From contig DASPNP010000022.1 of assembly GCA_035626475.1 (NCBI GenBank), positions 1 to 64,000 of the forward strand: 64,000 nucleotides of DNA, written 5' to 3'. This DNA is from DASPKT01 sp035626475. GTDB taxonomy: Bacteria > Pseudomonadota > Alphaproteobacteria > Azospirillales > Azospirillaceae. The stretch's first letter is position 1; the number at the start of each line of letters is the position of its first letter. The position numbers were made by a program, and so were the translations under genes. Under the pieces are notes generated by a model. The model was not told the DNA's origin and searched no databases. It worked only from the letters and a program-made list of their open reading frames with translations. Positions 8,021 through 15,334 of the stretch are shown here, piece after piece.

Positions 8021-8290
8021 CTAGCCCTTGCCGCCGCAGGAACCGCCGCAGCAGCCGCCCTCGCGCTTGGCGGATTTCCAGGCGGCCAGTTGGGCATAGT
8101 CCACGGCCGTCACGCCCTCGGTCGGGTAGAGGCCGCGCACCAGCTCCAGCACGGCGTCGGGGGGCAAATCGTCGGGGCAGTTCTCCACGGCGCAGACGAC
8201 GGTGCCGTCCGGCCCCTCGCCCGGGGAGGCGCCGGGGGCGGCGATGATGGCGGGGGCGTCCAGGCTGAACAGGATCAGTTCGGTCTTCAT
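8021..8290 (-). CDS. Small protein with Cys/Gly-rich C-terminus, downstream of norZ
   Basis: An 89-residue protein I cannot assign to a named family. The N-terminal two thirds look like a compact soluble domain with one Cys (VENCPDD); the tail ends GGCCGGSCGGKG, a likely metal-binding or redox motif. The gene begins 73 bases after norZ on the same strand and has its own good context, so it is probably the second gene of the norZ transcript. A role in qNOR maturation or NO/metal sensing is a guess from position only. Confidence 0.65.
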   Translation of the reverse strand: MKTELILFSLDAPAIIAAPGASPGEGPDGTVVCAVENCPDDLPPDAVLELVRGLYPTEGVTAVDYAQLAAWKSAKREGGCCGGSCGGKG

Positions 8291-8363
8291 GGGATCGGTC
8301 TCGTCTGGGGAAAAGGGAAGGGGAGGCGCGGCAGGGCGCCTCCCCGAGTGCGGGTCCGGGATG

Positions 8364-10634
8364 TCACTCGGCCGGGGCGGCGACCGCCTCCGGGGCCGGC
8401 TTGCGCCACGCGCCGCGCACCAGCCGGGCCGCGAAGGCGGCCAAGACCAGGGCGCCGGCGCCGAAGACGATGTCCCCGGGCACCCGAATCCACACCAGCG
8501 TCTCCATGACGGGCGAGTGGATCACCTCGGCCGAGCGGGCGTACCAGAGGCCCACCGTGACGCTGTACCAGGCCTGGACGATGCCGGCCGGCAGCAGCGA
8601 CAGGAAGGTCATGCCGGCCAGCCCGGCATTCAGCATCCAGAAGGTCAAGGCGAGGTGGCGGTCGCTCCAGGCGGCGCGGGAGGTGAGGCCGCGCAGGCAG
8701 AAGAGCATCAGGCCGATGCCCAGCATGCCGTACACGCCGAACAGGGCGGCATGGCCGTGGTTGGCGGTCAGGTTCAGCCCCTGCACGTAGTAGAGCGAGA
8801 TGGGCGGGTTGATGAGGAAGCCGAAGACGCCGGCGCCCACCAGGTTCCAGAAGGACACGGCGACGAAGAACAGGATCGGCCAGCGATAGGTGGCGACCCA
8901 GGGTGCCGCCTTGGAATGCCGGTAGGTCTCGTAGGCCTCGCCGCCGACCAGGGCGAGCGGCACGATCTCCAGGGCCGAGAACACCGCGCCGACGGCGATG
9001 ACCGACACCGGCGTGCCCGAGAAGTAGATGTGGTGCAGCGTGCCCAGCACGCCGCCGAACAGGAAGACGATGGTGGCGCTCAGCACCGCGACGTTGGCGC
9101 TGGCGGCGCGCACCAGGCCCAACCGCACGAAGATCATGGAGATGACGGCGGTGGCGAAGACCTCGAAGAAGCCCTCCACCCACAGGTGGACCACCCACCA
9201 GCGCCAGTACTCGACCATGCTCAGGTGGGTGTGCTTGCCCCACATGAATCCGGCCGCGTAGAACAGGCCGATGGCGACCGTGGACAGGAACAGGATCCAC
9301 AGCACCGGCCGGCTTTCCGACGGAGTCTTCAGCGCCGGCCAGAGGGCGCGGCCGACCAGCAGCAGCCACAGCATCAACCCGACGAAGAGCAGGATCTGCC
9401 AGAAGCGGCCCAGGTCGACGAACTCGTAGCCCTGGTGGCCGAAATAGAAGTTCAGGTCCAGGCCCAGCTTCTGCTGCACGCCCAGCCACTCGCCGGCCAG
9501 CGAGCCGACGACGACCAGCACCAGCGCGCCCCAGAGCGCATTGACGCCCAGCTTCTGGAAGCGCGGCTCATGGCCCGAGATGGCCGGGGCGATGTAGAGG
9601 CCGGTCGCCAGCCAGGCGGTGGCGATCCAGAAGACGGCCAGCTGCGTGTGCCAGGTGCGGGTGACGGCGTAGGGCAGGATCTGCGACAGCGGGATGCCGT
9701 AGAAATCGTGCCCCTCCACCGCGTAGTGGGCGGTGATGGTGCCCAGCGCCACCTGCGCCAGGAACAGGCCGATGACGGTCCAGAAATACTTGGCCGTGGC
9801 CTTCATCGACGGCGTCGGCTTGAGCGCCAGGAACGGGTCGGCCTTGGGCGGTGTCGGCGCCGATTCGTGGTGGCCGCGGCTGTGGTGCCAGACCAGCGCG
9901 CCGATGCCGGCGATCAGCAGCACGACGCTGGCGATCGACCACATCACGTTGGCGCCGGTGGGGACGTTGTCGATCAGCGGCTCGTGCGGCCAGTTGGCGG
10001 TGTAGGTGACGGTCTCGCCCGGGCGCTCGGTGCTGGCGGCCCAGGCGGTCCAGAAGAAGAAGGCCGTCATCGCCTTGCGGTGCGCCGCGTCCGGCACGGC
10101 GCCGTCGGCGATGGCGTACTGCTCCCGCAGCGCGCGGTGGCTGGCGAGATCCCCGAACAGCGCCTCGTAATGGGCGGCCACCTGCCGGGCGGCCTCCGCC
10201 CGGTCGGCCGTGACCGTCACGGTGTTGGTGGCGGGGTCGTGGCGGTTGGTGCGGATGGTGGCGACCAGCCGCTGCCGCAGCGCCGCCTGGTCCTCGCGGT
10301 CCAGGTCGTCATAGAGGGCGCCGTGCTCGCGCCGGGCCCAGATGTCCAGCAGCGCCACCGCCTCGCGGTGCAGCCAGTCGGCCGACCAGTCGGGGGCGAC
10401 GTAGCCGCCATGGCCCCAGATGGAGCCCAGCTGCTGGCCGCCGGTGGTCTGCCAGACGGCGCGGCCGGTCTGGATGTCGTCATGGGTGTAGAGGATCGCG
10501 CCGTCCTCCGAGACGAAGGCGGCGGGAATGGGCGGCGCCTTGCGGTGGATTTCCGAGCCGATGAGGCCGAGCGCCGTGAAGGACCCGATCATCAGCAGGC
10601 CCAGCAGCAGCCATAGCTTGCTTGTTCGTGACAT
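8364..10634 (-). CDS. norZ: Quinol-dependent nitric oxide reductase (qNOR), single-subunit
   Basis: This is a membrane NO reductase that takes electrons from quinol and reduces two NO to N2O. At 756 residues it has the length of fused qNOR rather than NorB of cNOR. The N-terminus has one membrane segment, then a periplasmic domain of the NorC type without a heme c motif (HGGYVAPDWSADWLHREA is the qNOR signature), followed by a heme-copper-oxidase-like core of about 13 segments with conserved His-rich stretches such as RWWVVHLWVEGFFEVF and LGTLHHIYFSGTP. The gap upstream, shared with the divergent nnrR, carries a TTGCG-N4-GGCAA box 74 bases from the start. It protects against, or respires, NO. 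Confidence 0.95.
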   Translation of the reverse strand: MSRTSKLWLLLGLLMIGSFTALGLIGSEIHRKAPPIPAAFVSEDGAILYTHDDIQTGRAVWQTTGGQQLGSIWGHGGYVAPDWSADWLHREAVALLDIWARREHGALYDDLDREDQAALRQRLVATIRTNRHDPATNTVTVTADRAEAARQVAAHYEALFGDLASHRALREQYAIADGAVPDAAHRKAMTAFFFWTAWAASTERPGETVTYTANWPHEPLIDNVPTGANVMWSIASVVLLIAGIGALVWHHSRGHHESAPTPPKADPFLALKPTPSMKATAKYFWTVIGLFLAQVALGTITAHYAVEGHDFYGIPLSQILPYAVTRTWHTQLAVFWIATAWLATGLYIAPAISGHEPRFQKLGVNALWGALVLVVVGSLAGEWLGVQQKLGLDLNFYFGHQGYEFVDLGRFWQILLFVGLMLWLLLVGRALWPALKTPSESRPVLWILFLSTVAIGLFYAAGFMWGKHTHLSMVEYWRWWVVHLWVEGFFEVFATAVISMIFVRLGLVRAASANVAVLSATIVFLFGGVLGTLHHIYFSGTPVSVIAVGAVFSALEIVPLALVGGEAYETYRHSKAAPWVATYRWPILFFVAVSFWNLVGAGVFGFLINPPISLYYVQGLNLTANHGHAALFGVYGMLGIGLMLFCLRGLTSRAAWSDRHLALTFWMLNAGLAGMTFLSLLPAGIVQAWYSVTVGLWYARSAEVIHSPVMETLVWIRVPGDIVFGAGALVLAAFAARLVRGAWRKPAPEAVAAPAE

Positions 10635-10707
10635 GGGATGAACTCCGGTGAGGGGCCGCGGATGGGCGGCGTCGGCCGGAGGGTGTCACGGGGAGGGTGG
10701 GCGCTCT

Positions 10708-10721
10708 TTGCGCAAGGGCAA
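10708..10721. promoter_or_regulatory. NnrR-type box upstream of norZ
   Basis: TTGCGCAAGGGCAA fits the NnrR-like form TTGCG-N4-CRCAA with one changed base. It lies 74 bases upstream of the norZ start, a suitable distance for Crp/Fnr-type activation. Consensus from established knowledge of alphaproteobacterial NnrR sites; assignment inferred. Confidence 0.5.
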
Positions 10722-10748
10722 ACAGTCGGCCGGCAAATCGACGGCTGT

Positions 10749-10762
10749 TTGATCTGCGTCAA
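10749..10762. promoter_or_regulatory. FNR/FixK box between norZ and nnrR
   Basis: TTGATCTGCGTCAA matches the FNR-family consensus TTGAT-N4-ATCAA at nine of ten positions. It lies 80 bases before the nnrR start and 115 before norZ, so oxygen control of nnrR by the FnrL-type protein is likely. Confidence 0.75.
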
Positions 10763-10841
10763 GGGCGCCGATCGTTGTTTGCGCGAATGTTTCGGCGGCC
10801 GCATCCTTGAGCGGCTGACATCCCTTATCCCGGAGACGCCG

Positions 10842-11585
10842 GTGGCCCATACCTCGCTGAAGCCCGACCCCTCCATCGTCAGGGGGATGGAGCTGTTCGC
10901 CGGGCTGGACGCCGCGGGGCTGGAGGACGTCATCGCCATGGCGCACACCCGGCGCGTGGCGAAGGGCGAGCAGATCTTCGCCCAGGGCCAGACCTGCGAC
11001 ACCTGCCACGCGCTGATCGACGGGCGGGTGAAGATCCAGCAGACCGGCGCGGATGGCGGGCAGGCGGTGCTGCGCTTCATCGGCCCCGGCGACATGTTCG
11101 GCACGCTGGCCATGTTCATGCAGGGGGGCTACCCGGCCGACGCCGTGGCCGTGCTGGACTGCGTCGAGATCACCTGGTCGGTGGAGACCATGAACCGGCT
11201 GATGCGCCGGCATCCCGACATCGCCATGAACGCCCTGCGGCTGCTGGGCGAGCGGCTGCAGGAGATGCAGGTGCGGGTGCGCGAGCTCTCCACCGCCCGG
11301 GTTGAGCGGCGGGTCGCCGCCGCGCTGCTGCGCCTGACCCGCCAGGCCGGCCGGCGGGTCGAGGGCGGGGTGGAGATCGACTTCCCCCTGTCGCGCCAGG
11401 ACCTCGCGGAGATGACCGGAACCACGCTCCACACCGTCAGCCGGATCATGAGCGCCTGGGAGGAGCAGGGGCTGGTGGAGAGCGGCCGGCAGAAGGTGAT
11501 CATCCGCAAGCCGCACCAGCTGGTCGCGCTCGCCGAGGATCTGCCGCCCGCCCCCGCCGGATCGCCGGAGAAGCCGGCGGGCTGA
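10842..11585 (+). CDS. nnrR: Crp/Fnr-family NO-responsive regulator, NnrR/Dnr type
   Basis: The protein of about 247 residues has a cyclic-nucleotide-like sensory barrel (GEQIFAQGQTC, FIGPGDMFGTLAMF), a long dimer helix and a C-terminal winged helix with LAEMTGTTLHTVSRIMSAWE, where the recognition helix carries TVSR. It lacks the N-terminal cysteine cluster of FNR. Divergence from norZ, and the nnrS and nnrU genes downstream, identify it as the NnrR/Dnr-type NO sensor, which probably uses heme. No ATG fits; GTG 10842 follows GGAG at good spacing. A perfect TTGCG-N4-CGCAA box follows this gene, before the DUF1858 gene, suggesting its regulon starts next door. Confidence 0.85.
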   Translation: MAHTSLKPDPSIVRGMELFAGLDAAGLEDVIAMAHTRRVAKGEQIFAQGQTCDTCHALIDGRVKIQQTGADGGQAVLRFIGPGDMFGTLAMFMQGGYPADAVAVLDCVEITWSVETMNRLMRRHPDIAMNALRLLGERLQEMQVRVRELSTARVERRVAAALLRLTRQAGRRVEGGVEIDFPLSRQDLAEMTGTTLHTVSRIMSAWEEQGLVESGRQKVIIRKPHQLVALAEDLPPAPAGSPEKPAG

Positions 11586-11596
11586 TCGAATCCAGC

Positions 11597-11610
11597 TTGC
11601 GCGGGCGCAA
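11597..11610. promoter_or_regulatory. Perfect TTGCG-N4-CGCAA box (NnrR site)
   Basis: TTGCGCGGGCGCAA is a perfect inverted repeat 54-67 bases before the start of the DUF1858 gene. It matches the NnrR-type pattern and probably drives the DUF1858-nnrS-nnrU operon. Confidence 0.65.
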
Positions 11611-11663
11611 AGAAGGGGTCCTCCCGCCGCGCCATGATCCGCCCCGGCAATGGAGGCCCGATC

Positions 11664-11933
11664 ATGCCCGCTGAACCACACCCACCGCTCCGGCCGCTGC
11701 CCGGCCCGGACGACATCGTCGCCGACCTTCTGGAAGCCGCGCCGCCGCTGGGCGCCGTTTTCCACGCCCGCGCCATGGCCTGCCCCGGCTGCGTCATGGC
11801 GCCGTTCGAGACGGTGGCCGAGGCCGCCGGCGCCTACGACCTCGACCCGGACGAGCTGGTCGCGGCCCTGCGCGCCGGGGTCCGCGGCGACCTGCCCGGC
11901 GGCCCGTTCCCCGATCCGCACCCGCACGCCTGA
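11664..11933 (+). CDS. DUF1858 domain protein in the NO-response operon
   Basis: A protein of 89 residues carrying the DUF1858 pattern: a hydrophobic helix-forming start (DDIVADLLEAAPP), then the hallmark MACPGCVMAPFETV with CxxC-like cysteines, then AAGAYDLDPDELVAAL. These domains often accompany hybrid-cluster and NO-detoxification genes; the CPGC pair may bind metal or NO. ATG 11664 was chosen over 11634 because GGAGG lies nine bases before it. It is the first gene of a run with nnrS and nnrU, ten bases before nnrS. Confidence 0.8.
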   Translation: MPAEPHPPLRPLPGPDDIVADLLEAAPPLGAVFHARAMACPGCVMAPFETVAEAAGAYDLDPDELVAALRAGVRGDLPGGPFPDPHPHA

Positions 11934-11943
11934 GGAGACCGCC

Positions 11944-13152
11944 ATGGCCTTCATCCCCCTGGAGGAGGCGGCCGCGCGCCGCACCCCGCCCGCCGGCCGT
12001 TTCGCGCTGTTCGCCTACGGCTTCCGGCCCTTCTTCCTGCTGTGCGGCCTCTACGGCGCCGCCGCCCTGTCGCTCTGGCTCTTCGTGCTGCTGCGGGGAG
12101 CGCCCTTCGAGGGGCCGTGGGGGCCGGTGCGCTGGCACATGCACGAGATGCTGTTCGGCTTCGCCGGCGCCGCCATCGGCGGCTTCCTGCTGACGGCCGT
12201 GCCCAGCTGGACCGGCGGCCGGGGCCATTCCGGCCGGCCGCTGATGCTGCTGACGGCGCTGTGGCTGGCCGGACGGCTGGCGGTGAACCCGCTGGCGCCG
12301 CTGCCGCCCCTGGCCGCCGCCGCGCTCGACCTCGCCTTCTTCCCGGCGCTGGCCGCGACGGTCCTTCCCTCGCTGCTGCGCTCGGGCAACCGGCGCAACT
12401 ACCCGTTCCTCGGCATGCTGGCGCTGCTGACCGGCGGTAATATGCTCTGCCATCTGGAGACCGCCTTCCCCGGCACCTGGGAGCACGGCGTCGCGCTCAC
12501 CGTCGACACGATCCTGCTGATGGTGGTGATGGTCGGCGGCCGCATCGTGCCCGCCTTCACCGGCAACGCCCTGCGCCGCGTCGGCGTCATGGCGGAGCTG
12601 GCGCCCCGGCCGTGGCTGGAGCGTGCGGCGCTGGGTTCGGTGCTGCTGATGCTGGTGGCGGACCAGGCGGCGCCCGAGAGCGCGCTGGCCGGTGCGGCAT
12701 CGCTGCTGGCGGCCGGGGTCACCCTGGCGCGGCTGGCGGGCTGGCAGGGCTGGCGCACGCTGGGCCAGCCGATCCTGGCCGTTCTGCATCTGGGCTATGC
12801 CTGGATTCCCGTCGGGCTGGCGTTGAAGGCGGCATGGCTGCTCGCCAGCATGCCGATCGCGGCAGCATGGCAGCATGCCATCACGCTGGGCGCCTTCGGC
12901 ACCATGATCCTGGCGGTGATGAGCCGGGCGGCGTTGGGCCATACCGGCCGCGACATCGTCGCCTCTCCCCTGACCGTGGCCGCCTATGCGCTGCTGACGG
13001 TCGCGGTCGTGGCGCGGGTGTTCGGCACGGCGGTGGCCTATCATCCGGCGCTGGTGGTGGCCGGCTTCGGCTGGATCGCCGCCTTCGCCCTGTTCACCGT
13101 CACCTACGCCCCGATCCTGGCGCGCCCCCGCGCCGACGGCCGCCCGGGCTGA
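11944..13152 (+). CDS. nnrS: NnrS family heme/copper membrane protein
   Basis: A polytopic membrane protein of 402 residues with about 12 hydrophobic segments. The family signature GFRPFFLL near residue 25 and WHMHEMLFGF near 65 are present, as are histidines in WEHGV and the conserved GRIVPAFTGNALRR and ILAVMSRAALGHTGR segments. NnrS proteins protect cells against nitrosative stress and NO-damaged metabolism. It follows the DUF1858 gene and precedes nnrU in one operon, under the perfect TTGCG-N4-CGCAA box. Confidence 0.93.
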   Translation: MAFIPLEEAAARRTPPAGRFALFAYGFRPFFLLCGLYGAAALSLWLFVLLRGAPFEGPWGPVRWHMHEMLFGFAGAAIGGFLLTAVPSWTGGRGHSGRPLMLLTALWLAGRLAVNPLAPLPPLAAAALDLAFFPALAATVLPSLLRSGNRRNYPFLGMLALLTGGNMLCHLETAFPGTWEHGVALTVDTILLMVVMVGGRIVPAFTGNALRRVGVMAELAPRPWLERAALGSVLLMLVADQAAPESALAGAASLLAAGVTLARLAGWQGWRTLGQPILAVLHLGYAWIPVGLALKAAWLLASMPIAAAWQHAITLGAFGTMILAVMSRAALGHTGRDIVASPLTVAAYALLTVAVVARVFGTAVAYHPALVVAGFGWIAAFALFTVTYAPILARPRADGRPG

Positions 13153-13163
13153 GGAGCCTCGCC

Positions 13164-13793
13164 ATGACCGCCCTGATCCTCGCCACCCTTCTGGTCGTGC
13201 TCAGCCATCTCCTGCCGATGGCGCCCGGTGCGCGCGACCGGCTGGTGGCTTGGATGGGGCGGGGGCCCTACATGGCCGTCCATTCGACACTGTCGCTGCT
13301 GTCGCTGGGGCTGCTGGTCTGGGCCTGGACGGCGGCCGATCCCGCGCCGTCGCCGCTGGAGCCCGGCCTGGGCGTGAAGCGGGCGGCGGTGCTGGCGATG
13401 CCCCTGGCCTTCGCCCTCATTGCCGGGCGGCTGCTGGCGCGCAAGCCGGAGCGGCCCGTGGGGGTCTTCACCCTGACCGCCACGCCCGGCAGCCTGGGCA
13501 CGCTGCTGTGGGCGGGGCTGCACCTGGCCGCCGCCTCGGATGCGCGGGCGACCATCGTCTTCGCCGGCTTCGGCTTGGTCGCCCTGGCCTCGCTGGTGAA
13601 GAACGCGCTGACCGCCCCGGCCGCGTTGCGCCAGGTCGGCTGGGTGCCGCTGGCCGGCATGATCCGGGGGCGGGTGCGGCCGGACTGGCGCGGGCTGGCC
13701 GTGGCGCTGGCGGCGGGGCTGGTCCTGTGGGCGGCGCTGCTGCATGCGCACCCGCACCTGATCGGGCCCGACCCCGCCGCCTATCTGGGCTGA
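13164..13793 (+). CDS. nnrU: NnrU family membrane protein
   Basis: A membrane protein of 209 residues with about five or six segments and the NnrU/MT-A70-like methyltransferase-style pattern: an N-terminal segment ending in SHLLPM, the conserved RDRLVAWMGRGPYMAVHSTL, and the pair TLTATPGSLGTLLWAGLHL and LVKNALTAPAAL. The family is needed for, or co-regulated with, nitrite and NO reduction in Rhodobacter. It starts 11 bases after nnrS and ends just before the leftward CMD gene. Confidence 0.88.
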   Translation: MTALILATLLVVLSHLLPMAPGARDRLVAWMGRGPYMAVHSTLSLLSLGLLVWAWTAADPAPSPLEPGLGVKRAAVLAMPLAFALIAGRLLARKPERPVGVFTLTATPGSLGTLLWAGLHLAAASDARATIVFAGFGLVALASLVKNALTAPAALRQVGWVPLAGMIRGRVRPDWRGLAVALAAGLVLWAALLHAHPHLIGPDPAAYLG

Positions 13794-13796
13794 GGC

Positions 13797-14153
13797 TCAG
13801 CCCTCCGACGGGCCGCCCGGCTTGCCGCCGCCGCGCTCGCCCGTCACGTCGCGCACCCAGGTCAGCGCCGCCACCGCATGCGGCCAACCCAGCGTCGGCA
13901 CCGCCAGCAGGGCGATGTGGTTCAGCTCCTCGGCCGTGACGCCTTCCGCCAGCGCCCGGCGCACATGGCTGTGGGTGCCGCCGACCGTGCCGGCGCCCAT
14001 CGCCAGCGCCACCTTGACCAGCCGCTTGGTGCGGTCGTCCAGCGGGCCGGCGGCGGAGACGGCGGCGCCCAGCGTGGCGAAGGCGTCCCACACCTCGGGA
14101 TGCTCGTCGGCGACGGTGCCGGCGGCGCTCGGCAGTTCTTCCCTGGGGGCCAT
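13797..14153 (-). CDS. Carboxymuconolactone decarboxylase (CMD) family protein
   Basis: A 118-residue protein of the CMD/AhpD-like fold. It has the helical pattern LDDRTKRLVKVALAMGAG and SHVRRALAEGVTAEELNHIA characteristic of the family. The catalytic CxxC pair of AhpD is missing: the equivalent region reads GGTHSHVRRAL, keeping His but no Cys, so it is not a peroxidase of that type. ATG 14153 follows GAGGAGAGG; a longer start at 14219 is unlikely. It lies convergent with nnrU and divergent from the nap operon. Substrate unknown. Confidence 0.8.
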   Translation of the reverse strand: MAPREELPSAAGTVADEHPEVWDAFATLGAAVSAAGPLDDRTKRLVKVALAMGAGTVGGTHSHVRRALAEGVTAEELNHIALLAVPTLGWPHAVAALTWVRDVTGERGGGKPGGPSEG

Positions 14154-14312
14154 GATCCTCTCCTCGGCAGTCGGTCCCCACGTCCAACAGGGGCGGGGTG
14201 GGGATGGTTGCCCCATCATGCCCGGTTCGCCGCCGCCGGGCGCCTCCGCCGGAAGGTGTAAAGCAGAGGTTAATTAGAACGGGGAAAACTCTGTTTGGCG
14301 ACAAGACCATTC

Positions 14313-14326
14313 TTGATCTGGGTCAA
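14313..14326 (+). promoter_or_regulatory. FNR box of the nap operon
   Basis: TTGATCTGGGTCAA, nine of ten matches to TTGAT-N4-ATCAA, lies 66 bases before the napE start. It indicates anaerobic activation of napEFDABC by the FnrL-type protein encoded at 20995-21741. Confidence 0.78.
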
Positions 14327-14391
14327 ATCGCGGCACTGTCGAAACGGCTAATGTCTCCTCGGATACAGCGATAGACCGACGAGACGCCGCG

Positions 14392-14550
14392 ATGAACCGC
14401 CCCGCCATCATCTTGACCAAGCGCCAGGAAACGCTGCTCTTCGCGTTTCTCGCCTTCATCCTCGTACCGGCGATTTCGATCGGCGTGGTCGCGGGCTACG
14501 GCTTCTGCATCTGGATGTACCAGATCCTGGCCGGCCCGCCGGTGGCCTGA
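14392..14550 (+). CDS. napE: NapE, small nitrate-reductase membrane protein
   Basis: A 52-residue protein with a short cytoplasmic lead (KRQETLLFAF), one membrane segment (LAFILVPAISIGVVAGYGF) and a short WMYQIL tail, the standard NapE layout. It begins the nap operon 18 bases before napF. Its precise function in periplasmic nitrate reduction is unknown. The ATG is the only candidate with this pattern. Confidence 0.9.
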   Translation: MNRPAIILTKRQETLLFAFLAFILVPAISIGVVAGYGFCIWMYQILAGPPVA

Positions 14551-14567
14551 GGCGGGAGAGCCGATAA

Positions 14568-15071
14568 ATGACCGCCGCCGCCACCGACCTGTCGCGGCGC
14601 GCCTTCTTCCGGGGAGGCGCCCGCCGCCCCGCCCCGGTCCGCCCGCCCTGGGCCATGGCCGGCCTGCTGACCGAGCTGTGCACCCGCTGCGGCCGCTGCG
14701 AGGCCGCCTGCCCCGAGGGGATCATCGCGGCCGGCGACGGCGGCTTTCCCGAAGTGGAATTCGGCCGGGGCGAGTGCAGCTTCTGCGGCGCCTGCGCCGA
14801 GGCCTGCCCGGCCGGCCTCTTCGCCCCGCGCGACCTCGCGCCCTGGCACCTGCAGGTGACGGTGGCCGAGGGCTGCATCGCCCGCAGCGTCGTCTGCCGC
14901 TCCTGTGCCGATGCCTGCCCGGAGCGGGCGCTCAGCTTCCCGCGCGTGGTCGGCGGCGGCGCCCCCACCGTTAATGCCGACGCCTGCACCGGCTGCGGCG
15001 CCTGCGTCTCGGCCTGCCCCGTGCGGGCCGTCTCCATCACCCCGACCCGGCGCCAGGAGGCCGCGGCATGA
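14568..15071 (+). CDS. napF: NapF ferredoxin-type protein
   Basis: A cytoplasmic iron-sulfur protein of 167 residues that helps mature NapA. The N-terminus SRRAFFRGG is the twin-arginine-like pattern common in NapF. Cysteine clusters for [4Fe-4S] centres follow as CTRCGRCEAACP, CSFCGACAEACP, CRSCADACP and CTGCGACVSACP. Its stop overlaps the napD start (15068). Confidence 0.93.
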   Translation: MTAAATDLSRRAFFRGGARRPAPVRPPWAMAGLLTELCTRCGRCEAACPEGIIAAGDGGFPEVEFGRGECSFCGACAEACPAGLFAPRDLAPWHLQVTVAEGCIARSVVCRSCADACPERALSFPRVVGGGAPTVNADACTGCGACVSACPVRAVSITPTRRQEAAA

Positions 15072-15334
15072 CCGACTCCTTTCACATCGCCAGCCTGATC
15101 GTGCAGGCCCGGCCCGAGCGGCTCGCCGCCGTGGCCGCCGCCATCGAGGCCCTGCCCGGCGACGTCGCCGGCAGCGATCCCGCCGGCAAGCTCGTGGTCG
15201 TCCTCGAGGCGCCGACCGAGCGCGCCGTCGTCGACCGCATCGACGCCATCCAGAAGCTCGAGGGCGTGCTGAACGCCCTCCTCGTCTACCAGCATGCCGA
15301 GCCCGCACGGTCGCTCCAGGAGGTCATCCAATGA
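15068..15334 (+). CDS. napD: NapD chaperone
   Basis: An 88-residue cytoplasmic chaperone that binds the twin-arginine signal peptide of NapA. It has the short beta-alpha ferredoxin-like pattern: HIASLIVQARPERLAAVAAA, GKLVVVLEA and LEGVLNALLVYQHAE. Coupled by overlaps at both ends: it begins within napF and its stop overlaps the napA start as ATGA. Confidence 0.93.
   Translation: MTDSFHIASLIVQARPERLAAVAAAIEALPGDVAGSDPAGKLVVVLEAPTERAVVDRIDAIQKLEGVLNALLVYQHAEPARSLQEVIQ

Noticed and set aside
10777..10793. A further NnrR-type box, TTTGCGCGAATGTTT, before nnrR
   Set aside because: Only one half-site fits; the second half lacks the CAA.
11650..11943. A long N-terminal extension of NnrS in the same frame as nnrS
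   Set aside because: The extension is the shadow of the DUF1858 gene in another frame; ATG 11944 precedes the NnrS signature directly.
14274..14459. A 61-residue leftward frame across the nap promoter and napE
   Set aside because: It overlaps the FNR box and the start of napE and shows no family features.
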